A stretch of DNA of 64,000 bases from assembly GCA_964030475.1 (NCBI GenBank), contig CAXIPT010000010.1, positions 2,776,366 through 2,840,365 of the forward strand. The letters run 5' to 3'. A model generated the notes under the pieces. The model had not been told where the DNA came from. It worked only from the letters and a program-made list of their open reading frames with translations, and searched no databases. This document shows positions 55,868-64,000 of this stretch, one piece after another. Each line of letters opens with the position of its first letter. Position 1 is the stretch's first letter. A program made the translations under genes and the position numbers. The DNA is from Tethya wilhelma. Lineage: Eukaryota > Porifera > Demospongiae > Tethyida > Tethyidae.

Positions 55868-58437
55868 ACAAGTAGTAAAAATTTCTTAAAAATAAGCAGT
55901 GCATGTAGGAATGGGCAGTGCTGTAAAAAATAAGGAAACAAGGCGGTAAGTCTCTGAATTTTGGCACATGACTACTTCATCATACGTACAGTAGTACGTA
56001 TAGTAGGAATGGGCCGACTGTCCCATAGACACAATACAAAATATTTATCGCCATGAAAATCTAACAACACAAAGTAGAGGCTTCAAACTTGCTCAGAGGC
56101 TCTCCTTGACAGAAAACCAACTGCATGGAAGGCTTAAACTTTGCCAAAACTTTTCTGATCACTCGTAGAGAGAGCGCTTGCGGGAAGCCACACTAGTGCA
56201 ATTTGTTCTCCTAACTTACTTCCTTCTAACTGACTTACTTGAAAACGATTTCCAGAGAACCAGAATGTGTTGAGCCAACTTTGACAGCACAAAGTAAGTT
56301 CTTTTCATAGGTACTACATTCCTTGATACTCGTTTTCATCACAAATAAGCCTAAACAAAAACTAGAAAGGTTTGAAACTTAGTGTATAAATTCATGTACT
56401 ACAATTCAGCCATCTTTGTAGGTAGAGTTCAGAGGTCATTATCCACGTGGCATTATTATGCGCATGCGCATTACTCATTAGCCTCTTCTGAGCATTATGA
56501 AGTGCAGGAGGGTCTACTACTCAAGCTTTTTGTATAGACTAATCAGTCTCTGGTAGTCTCCCCTCGGTAGTACGTATAGTAGGAATGGGCCGACTGTCCC
56601 ATAGACACAATACAAAATATTTATCGCCATGAAAATCTAACAACACAAAGTAGAGGCTTCAAACTTGCTCAGAGGCTCTCCTTGACAGAAAACCAACTGC
56701 ATGGAAGGCTTAAACTTTGCCAAAACTTTTCTGATCACTCGTAGAGAGAGCGCTTGCGGGAAGCCACACTAGTGCAATTTGTTCTCCTAACTTACTTCCT
56801 TCTAACTGACTTACTTGAAAACGATTTCCAGAGAACCAGAATGTGTTGAGCCAACTTTGACAGCACAAAGTAAGTTCTTTTCATAGGTACTACATTCCTT
56901 GATACTCGTTTTCATCACAAATAAGCCTAAACAAAAACTAGAAAGGTTTGAAACTTAGTGTATAAATTCATGTACTACAATTCAGCCATCTTTGTAGGTA
57001 GAGTTCAGAGGTCATTATCCACGTGGCATTATTATGCGCATGCGCATTACTCATTAGCCTCTTCTGAGCATTATGAAGTGCAGGAGGGTCTACTACTCAA
57101 GCTTTTTGTATAGACTAATCAGTCTCTGGTAGTCTCCCCACTGTAGTGTTGAAAAAGTGAATGAACAAGTAGTAAAAATTTCAAAAAAATTAGTAGTGTA
57201 GGAATGGGCAGTGCAGTAAAAAGTATTGGAACAAGGCGTGTCTCAATTTCGGCACATGACTACTTCATTTTTTTATACCCAACTCTTGGCTGGCAGCCCA
57301 GTTTAAGTTACCTGTTTGCTATAGTTTGCTCCACTGCTTAGCCTACTAATTATAGTAGAAATATGAACCAATGCACTATTGTATGATCATTGCATTTATG
57401 ACACTTATAGGATCCTTACAAGGGATCAAGATATAATAAAAATGAAGTAGTCATGTGCCGAAATTGAGACACGCCTTGTTCCAATACTTTTTACTGCACT
57501 GCCCATTCCTACACTACTAATTTTTTTGAAATTTTTTTTCTACCCAAGTCTTGCATATCTAACTTAGCATGCTTATACCACATGCATGCTTATCGGTAGC
57601 CAACTGATTAATTGGTATGAGCTTAAATGATTATCATTATGTTCATGTACAGATCATTAATTTTAATGTTTGAACTGTATCATTAAATTAAGTCATAGAG
57701 ACTAGGTTATTTGTGCCATAGGGATCAAAAAATGAAAATGAAGTAGTCATTCAGAGACTTACCGCCTTATTTCCTTGCTTAATTTTTATAGCACTGCCCA
57801 TTCCTACACTGCTTATTTTTAAGAAATTTTTACTACTTGTTCATTTACTTTTTACTACACTAAGGTGCTCAATTGCTATAATTAGAGACTGCATGGTCAG
57901 TCTCTACAAAAAGCAGGAGTGCTTGCAAGTCACAACATTAGATGCACATGCATACTGTTTTTTTTTTTGGGCATGCATGGTACCGCGTGGTCTTTTGACG
58001 ACCTTTACCTACATCTTTATGGAACACAGAAGTACAGTATTTTATACTGAAGTTCATAAAACTTCCTAGATCTTGTTTGTTGAGTTTTAGGCAGCAAACG
58101 TGTACAAAAGGGTGTTCTTCAAGAAGAATGAAGTCTCACTATACAGTCAAAGTTAGCTCAATACCTTTTGTTTGTCTGGAAATCGCATTCAAGTTTGTCA
58201 GTTATAGGAAGAAAACACAATTGTATTATTATGGCTTCTTGCTAGCGCTTTTTCCAGAGTGCTGTAAGAAGTTTCTGTGAGTTTTGTTGGTTCATACAGT
58301 AAGAAATCTGTCTAAGGGAGGCTCTAAACGTGTTTTAAGGCTTAACTGTCTTTCTCTTTAAGTTTTATAAGCATGAACATTTTGTATTGTGTCTATGGGA
58401 CAGGTGGTCCATTCCTGCTATACGTACTACCGTACGC
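55868..58437. mobile_element. nested B-A array with a 576-base exact tandem duplication
   Basis: An outer reverse copy starts with the left A stem (55868-55978). It is interrupted by forward copies and resumes at about 57530 (TTCTACCCAAGTCTTGC, then right A stem 57725-57840, then reverse arm B to 58437). Inside, arm B occurs twice in tandem: 55991-56563 and 56567-57139 look identical with period 576. Palindrome A follows (57140-57535). Both B units carry ATCCACGTGGCATTATTATG and TGCGCATGCGCATTAC. Confidence 0.85.
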
Positions 58438-58560
58438 GATTTTTTATCTGACGTACACTTTTTGAACTTAGATGATTTTCACGTTAACATCACATGGAAA
58501 TGGTCGTCACAATTAAGTGCGCGCCATAGCTAGACCTGTCATTCATTGGCCCTACTTATG
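58438..58560. mobile_element. element C, internally deleted copy
   Basis: It begins CGATTTTTTATCTGACGTAC and passes into ACTTAGATGATTTTCACG and GGAAATGGTCGTCACAATTA. These are the two ends of element C (18160 and 18880-18968, the latter reversed) brought together. It abuts the end of a B arm. Confidence 0.65.
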
Positions 58561-58564
58561 ATAT

Positions 58565-58880
58565 CATACGTACAGTAGTACGTATAGTAGGAATGGGCCG
58601 AATGTCCCATAGACACAATACAAAATGTTTATGATCATAAAAATCTATCGAAACAAAATTAAGCCTTCAAACTTGCTCAGAGGCTCTAACCGACAGATTA
58701 CCAATCGCATGCAAGGCCTAAAACTCACAGAAACTTTCCTCAGCACTCGTAGAGAGAGCTAGTGGGAAGCCATAATAGTGCCATTTTTTGTTCTCCTAAC
58801 TTACGTACGTACTTATGTATGTACTTTCTAACTGACTTACTTGAAAAGCATTTCCAGAGAACCAGAATGTGTTGAGCCAA

Positions 58881-58913
<33 letters not shown>

Positions 58914-58925
58914 GTGTGCGTGTGT
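58565..58925 (+). mobile_element. B arm cut off by a (TG)n microsatellite
   Basis: It starts TCATACGTACAGTAGTACGT and follows arm B to AATGTGTTGAGCCAA (58880). There it passes into about 45 bases of TG repeats, 40 bases before the first MYCBP2-like exon. The rest of the arm is missing. Confidence 0.75.
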
Positions 58926-58964
58926 AAGCTTATCATTAACTACTTGAACTACCTATGATATTAG

Positions 58965-60502
58965 GTGTTTGGAGGTCTCTTATCAGCTGACAGCCATCAT
59001 GAGACTGGCTCACCAGCCCCCTCGGATGGAGACAAGGAGGAGGAGGTCAGAGACCACGTGGTGGACATCCTCTTCAGTAAAGGAAAGCTCTCGGGACTCC
59101 AGAAACAGGTGGGTTGGATGCTGACTCACTTGACCATGGTGGTGACACATTTATACATGAGTGCTTGCTACTATATACATGAACATTTAGGTAGAAATTT
59201 TATTGAAGATTTAGATATAATTATTACTTTCAATTGTAGCTGGAACATTGATCGATGTGGTTTGACAGCTAAGTTTATGAGATTTTAGACAACCATTTAA
59301 CACATTATTATCTGAATAAAAAATTCCATTAAGACCTAATACTGACTGACCACTATTAGCTGAATAATAACACTAGATACAATACTTTTCTATTGGCTGA
59401 AATACTGCTTCATACTTTTAAAAAAAAACTTCTTTGCAGGTGTGTGTTCACATCATGCAATCAGTCCACTCAGAGACGATGAGGATGAAGGAGGAGTGGG
59501 AAGCAACAGTCAGCAAACAGAGTCCTCCTAAACCCAGCAGGCAGCAGAGCTCAGAGCCTTCAGCCTCTGCCAGTGACTCAGGAGCCACCGAGGGCTCCGA
59601 TACCTACTGCTACGAGCTGCTGACCATGATGATTGGTCTGTGTCAGTCTGAGGCTGGCTGTGGCTTCCTCTCGGAGCAGGAGAGCTTGGTTCAAGACCTC
59701 TTCATTCTCCTCCATGTGGCCACCGTCAGGATACAGCTACAGGTGAGAGAGGCTTATAATGAAGCTTACATACTGTGGACCATGAAGTTTTAGCACTAAA
59801 ATTTCGATGATTATACTTGCATGCATGGCAAAGGAGGGAAAATGGCAATCTTTACTGAATTGTCCGTAATAACAAGAATTTACTATGAAAATTTTTTTGA
59901 TCTGCTATACGTGACTAGCCTCTATGATAGTGTTCATTTACTGTATGTGCATTCAGTGATTGTACATTCCAACTATTTACCAATAGGTGTGCTCCCTACT
60001 GCGTAAGATCCTACCAGTTGTCGGCCCCAAGAACCTAGCCACCATGCTCACCATAAAGGTCCTCCCTCCACTAGGCTACAGCGCCATTGCCGAGGCAGTC
60101 AACTCTGCTGCTACCATCAACCAACATGGCCTCCTGGACTGTCTTCTGGCCATCATAGCCAAGGCCCTCTCGGTGCAAGTGAAGGCTAAAGGACGCTCCA
60201 CAAACATACTCCAAGTGTTGACGGGAGAGAGTAGCATCACGGCTCTGACTCTCGCCTGTTTGGTGAACCCCAAGCCAGTGCCTGAAGAGACGACAGTGAA
60301 ACCCCAGCGATGGTACCTGAAGGGAGATGTCTCGCAGGAGGTGGCTGGGGAGGTGATCAAGCTGCTGAAAGACATGAGCAAGGGTAGTCTTGGAGCTCAG
60401 TGGGAAGGCTATGCCAAGTCAGCCATCGGTCAAGCTGTACTCCATCTGACTAAAGTCCATGAGGAAGCACGTGTTCCTGTACCGGGAATGTACTCTCAGA
60501 CT
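58965..60502 (+). CDS. MYCBP2: MYCBP2/PHR-type E3 ubiquitin ligase, three internal exons (fragment)
   Basis: Three exons, 58965-59108, 59440-59742 and 59987-60502, all phase 0, have good sites (ATTAG/GTG, CAG/GTGGG; TTTGCAG, CAG/GTGAG; CAATAG, ACT/GTAAGT). They give about 321 residues. Recognisable blocks are CYELLTMMIGLCQSEAGCGF, QDLFILLHVATVRIQLQ, VCSLLRKILPVVGPKNLATM, DCLLAIIAKALSVQVKAKG, WYLKGDVSQEVAGEVIKLLK and AIGQAVLHLTKVHEEARVPV. From memory of the family these align with the part of MYCBP2 (PAM/Highwire/RPM-1) that lies before the B-box and RING. HERC2-type ligases are a less likely alternative. The protein family is over 4,000 residues and regulates synapse and axon signalling in bilaterians. 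No upstream or downstream exons are visible: a TG repeat and a truncated repeat precede it and a B repeat follows. Intact introns exclude a retrocopy. The exons are clearly richer in G and C than the surroundings. Confidence 0.65.
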
Positions 60503-60545
60503 GTAAGTTGAACTGTTGGAATGATTTTAGAGATACACTCATATA

Positions 60546-61750
60546 TCATACGTACGGTAGCTGTCCCATAGACACAATACAAAATGTTGGTCACTATAAA
60601 AATCTAATTAAGGTTCCGGGATACCGTTTGCATTTAATTAAACGAAACGAAATTTTTTCGTCAAAATCAGTATCAGTTTAGTTCAAAATGGCGGAGATAT
60701 GGCCATAAAATTTTTGACGTCAAACATAGCCATAGATAAGGCAGTTCATCTTTGCTCTAGTGCTTTCAGAGCTTGTTTTTTATACTGACTAGGGACTGGC
60801 GAAGAGTTTTTGTGGAATACTGCTTCGTAAAATGAACGAAACACTCGTACAGTGAGCAGACCAGACCTCAGCGTGAGTCAAGAATCAACAAACTTCACTA
60901 TATTTCTCAAGCAAGTAAGCAATTTTTTAAAAACTCTTCGCTAGACCCTCACAATTACAGTTGGATTTCTGCGTGTCTGCCTTGATTCACTCCACTAAGC
61001 CTACTGTTGCAAATATTTGACGTCAAAAAATTGCTAAATTTTGAGCTCTTCTCTTAAGTTAGCTAAACTTGTGCTAACAATCAAATTCAGCCTAGAGTAG
61101 CATAAATTATAGCTGAACTAGTATGTAAAATCTTGGCACTGTGCAATGAGCAGTTTTTGCTATATACTGAATAATGTGCAGTGCTGTCTTGAAATTAATT
61201 TGCCTGTACCCCGGAACCTTAAGCCTTCAAACTTGCTCAGAGGCTCTAACTGGCAGATTACCAATCGCATGCAAGGCCTAAAACTCACAGAAACTTTCCT
61301 CAGCACTTGTAGAGAGAGCTAGTGGGAAGCCACAACAGTTCTCCTAACGTACGTAAGTACTTACGTACGTACTTTCTAACTGACTTACCTGAAAAGCATT
61401 TCCAGAGAACCAGAATGTGTTGAGCCAACTTTGATAGCACGAAGTAACTCCTTTTCATAGGTAGTACATTCCTTGATACTCGTTTACATCACAAATAAGC
61501 CTAAACAAAAACTAGAAAGCTTTGAAACTGAGAGTATAAATTCATGTACTTCAATGTAGCCATTTGTAGGTAGGGTTCAAAGGTCATTATCCACGTGGCA
61601 TTATTATGCGCATGCGCATTAGCCTACTCAGCCTAATGTAGTGCATGTATGTAGCTGCTACTCAAGCTTTTTGCAAGGACTAACCAGTCTCTGATAGTCT
61701 CCACACTGTAGTGTTGTGAAAAAAGTGAATGAACAAGTAACAAAAATTTC
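60546..61750 (+). mobile_element. B arm, split by a TTAA-flanked MITE
   Basis: It begins ATCATACGTACGGTAG with a short deletion, and reads to AAAATCTAA at 60607. It resumes at 61223 (GCCTTCAAACTTGCTCAGAG) and ends near 61750 (GAATGAACAAGTAACAAAAA) without palindrome A. The cassette is intact at 61577-61622. 61751-61988 is featureless. Confidence 0.8.
60612..61218. mobile_element. 607-base MITE with TTAA target duplication (piggyBac-like)
   Basis: The ends GGTTCCGGGATACC (60612) and GTACCCCGGAACC (ending 61218) are inverted. TTAA flanks both sides (60608-60611 and 61219-61222). TTAA duplication is typical of piggyBac-type elements. The interior carries no transposase, so it is non-autonomous. 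The host B arm is continuous once it is removed. Confidence 0.85.
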
Positions 61751-61988
61751 AGATACTTATTTCACATCATATCAGTGTAATCATTAAAAGTTTTACCTTG
61801 ATCACCCACGGCAAGTCTGACAATGAGAAGTTATTTTGCCAGTGGAATAGACTAGGCTGACACCAGATCTGCTTATTGCATAGGTCTCAGTACTCATAGT
61901 CTTCTTTTGTACAAAATGTTATGCATGTTTAGTTTTGCATGCTGTATAAGTGCGCCGAGGCTTGTGCACCATAGGTGCTTTCATTTTA

Positions 61989-62309
61989 GTGGGAAAGGTT
62001 CTTGGGTTCTCCAATAGTTTTGATGGGAAAAGGTTCTTGGAGTCTCCAGTAGTTTTGATGGGAAAAAGTTCTTGGGTTCTCCAGTAGTTTTGATGGGAAA
62101 AGGTTCTTGGGTTCTCCAATAGTTTTGATGGGAAAAGGTTCTTGGGTTCTCCAGTAGTTTTGATGGGAAAAGGTTCTTGGGTTCTCCAATAGTTTTGATG
62201 GGAATTAATTAAAAGGTTCTTGGGTTCTCCAATAGTTTTGAAGGGAAAAGGTTCTTGGGTTCTCCAATAGTTTTGATGGGAAAAGGTTCTTGGGTTCTCC
62301 ACTAGTTTT
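61989..62309. repeat. 35-base minisatellite, about nine units
   Basis: The unit is about GGGAAAAGGTTCTTGGGTTC followed by TCCARTAGTTTTGAT, 35 bases. One unit carries a short TTAATTAA insertion near 62205. It runs into the N at 62310, so its true length is unknown. Because 35 is not a multiple of three and the unit lacks stops, it creates long spurious open frames on the minus strand. Confidence 0.95.
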
Positions 62310-62335
62310 NAATTTTTGCTACTTGTATAACATAA

Positions 62336-63045
62336 AACATAATAAATTATGATAGACAGCCACAACAGACAGAGATTTAACAGAGCTAGATCAAGTTACT
62401 TTGACCTATAGCTGCATATAGTTTCAAACACAAATTTGTGACAAAATAACAGATAGCCATGGATGCAGAGTCTGCCACCAATATCTACAGTGCAATTTGC
62501 ATCAACCAAATTTTGTATTAGTCTATATATGCTTGCAAATAAGTTTGATTGAGCTGTTTGATATAGCTCAGTGCAGCCATTAAATGCTTGAGTACTATAC
62601 AGTCTCAGCTAGCAGCAAAGTTTATTTTAGGTGCAGTAGCAATGTCTTTTGATTGGCTAATAGCCTCCGAAGGCATCTACCAGGTTAAAACACAAATGTT
62701 ACTAGCCTTACTGGCAAACTCCATGGCCTCAGTGGGTGTATGTTATTTATGTACTAAATAGAGGCTCAGTTACTTCGGTTCTGGAGCATCTATGGCAGTC
62801 TTCATTCTTGAAGAATGCTAGCTAGGTGATAGCTTTCCACCTAGCTGAGCAATTAAGGCCCATAGCAGTCTGGCTGGTTAGTGGCAGGCTGAAATGCAGC
62901 GCAGCTCAGCTCATTGTCAGTCTCAGCAATGTTAGACTCCACGGTTAGCACTGTACGCAAATACCCACGATGACCTTTACCAGTGTGTTGGCCGCTTGAA
63001 AAATTTCAAAGTCCAAAAAGTGTACGTCAGATAAAAAGTCGCCTA
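62336..63045 (-). mobile_element. dispersed element C, copy 2 (reverse)
   Basis: It is the reverse of 18160-18860: AATTATGATAGACAGCCACA, GGTTCTGGAGCATCTATGGC, GGTTAGTGGCAGGCTGAAAT, ending GTCCAAAAAGTGTACGTCAG and TCGCCTACCATACG. No coding capacity. Confidence 0.8.
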
Positions 63046-63714
63046 CCATACGTATAATATGTAATACTTACGTTTGCATTTATATGGTTTCCTAAACAGT
63101 TGACTAGAAGTTGCTACTTGAATTTTATAGAATCGAAAATGCCACTTGAAGTTGAACAGTATAGACTGTCTACATTATAGTCCATCAGTTAATCGGAGAC
63201 AAGATTTGCTGCATAAGTGTTCTAATTTCAATTGAGCTGTTTGCATAGTTGAGTATACTGATCTCTCGCTGTGGTTGATGGCATCAATATGCATTGTTAT
63301 GATACTTAACTAGTACTTGACACAGTCGTGCTGCAGAGTCAGAGTCTGTCACATGATCATAAATTATTTAGTCTCTTTGTCAGAGATAAGAGGTATCTTG
63401 CTACCATGGAAACAACAAAATATAATGTTGACATGTCATACAAACTTTAATAAGGATAAATGCAAACTTCAAACTATATCACATGCAGCAATACTGTAAC
63501 TCACAGTCTGTGCATGATAGCAAAGCTTCTGATTCTGATAAAATATAGCATAATATATCTTGAGTTTATTGTACTTACACTTCATGCTTGCATGCTAGCT
63601 GATACTCTAGTTCCTGTGGTCTGGCTAGCAAGCTGATACCTTCTTGTTATCTAGAGAATCAATAGGTTTATAAGACTAGTTAACTGTACTAGCCACACTG
63701 CACTGCCGTACATA

Positions 63715-63800
63715 CATATGACAACCTTTACCAGTGCATTCAGTTCATGAAAGTTGCAAAGTCCCATAAGAGTACGTCAGATAAAAATCACCTACCATGA
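63715..63800 (-). mobile_element. element C terminal stub
   Basis: ACAACCTTTACCAGTGCATT and GAGTACGTCAGATAAAAATC, then CACCTACCAT, match one end of element C. The remaining DNA from 63046 to 63903 shows no other feature. Confidence 0.6.
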
Positions 63801-63903
63801 ATATGACAAATGTGCAGTTGGACTATATAACAAAAATTTCTCAAGCTAGCTGTGACAGACACTATTGACTTACTCTGAAAACCATGCATATCATGCACTG
63901 TAG

Positions 63904-64000
63904 GTGAGGACTTTGATGCAGGTAAAAGCATCCTGAAGGTTCAAATGAATCCCAATGAACAAAGAATAAGTGTGCCTTTTGAAGTGAAAGATGATAGCAT
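63904..64000 (+). CDS. Calx-beta gene, exon 5 (runs off the window)
   Basis: The acceptor is CACTGTAG at 63903. The frame reads GEDFDAGKSILKVQMNPNEQ followed by RISVPFEVKDDS, the second half of a Calx-beta domain (DF..G...V...P.EQ.I.VPF.V.DD). Exon 4 ends AATK plus one base and this exon starts in the complementary phase, so the join rebuilds the expected TKGEDF turn. That argues the two exons belong to the same gene across a 16.8-kb intron. The gap at 62310 means the order is not proven. Confidence 0.75.

Noticed and set aside
61989..62309. Regular 35-base units as a CRISPR-like array
   Set aside because: The units are contiguous without unique spacers, so it is a minisatellite. The genome is also eukaryotic.
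61919..62365. Long minus-strand open frame with repeated NPRTFSHQNYWRTQEP units
   Set aside because: It is created by a 35-base minisatellite without stop codons and crosses an assembly gap. There is no start context or splice evidence.

Overview
The window reads as animal nuclear DNA from a demosponge, most like Amphimedon queenslandica. This is inferred from gene content and style, not from a database match. The DNA is AT-rich, genes are split into small exons with GT/AG introns, and the genes present (a Death-fold plus nucleoside-phosphorylase gene, a secreted Calx-beta gene, a MYCBP2/PHR-type ligase fragment) suit a sponge. Intergenic and intronic DNA is packed with non-autonomous transposons and relics of BEL/Pao, LINE, pogo-type and other mobile genes. 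Six single N bases (13903, 23220, 26270, 36101, 39031, 62310) behave as contig joins, so the window is about seven contigs, some of them probably alternative haplotypes.

Layout. 1-8 kb: decayed minus-strand mobile-element genes (PIN-like nuclease with a CXC cysteine tail), LINE scraps, a long CTT microsatellite. 8.5-19.6 kb: minus-strand gene with a Death-fold exon (19.3-19.6 kb), a 57-base linker exon (18.0 kb) and a phosphorylase-domain exon (9.0-9.9 kb). All are symmetric phase-1 exons, and the long introns hold transposons and a BEL/Pao RT relic. 22.9-25 kb: small basic exons, then a SWIM zinc finger / AT-hook / PHD-like gene derived from a Mutator-like transposase. 26.3-28.0 kb: BEL/Pao integrase with its 3' LTR, followed by a second copy of the last SWIM/PHD exon that carries the LTR insertion. 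29-41 kb: nested foldback elements, including a giant GC-rich foldback, and a 2.18-kb near-identical duplication bracketed by N bases. 41.2-42.85 kb: broken pogo-type DDE transposase with a PHD-like tail. 44.8-47.1 kb and 63.9 kb to the end: plus-strand secreted Calx-beta gene, with three exons of a MYCBP2-like E3 ligase inside its 16.8-kb intron.

The dominant structure is one composite repeat family, called B-A here: about 600 bases of unique arm B joined to a 350-400 base palindrome A, with more than a dozen full or partial copies. Copies sit inside other copies and inside the giant foldback, so their empty sites can be read directly. They insert between A and T with no target duplication, which resembles Helitron-like elements. 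Arm B carries a tight cluster of an AGGTCA half-site, a CACGTG E-box and a GCGCATGCGC (NRF1-like) site. The most interesting items are the Death-phosphorylase gene, the B-A family and its motif cassette, the displaced MYCBP2-like exons, and the haplotype-type assembly duplications.
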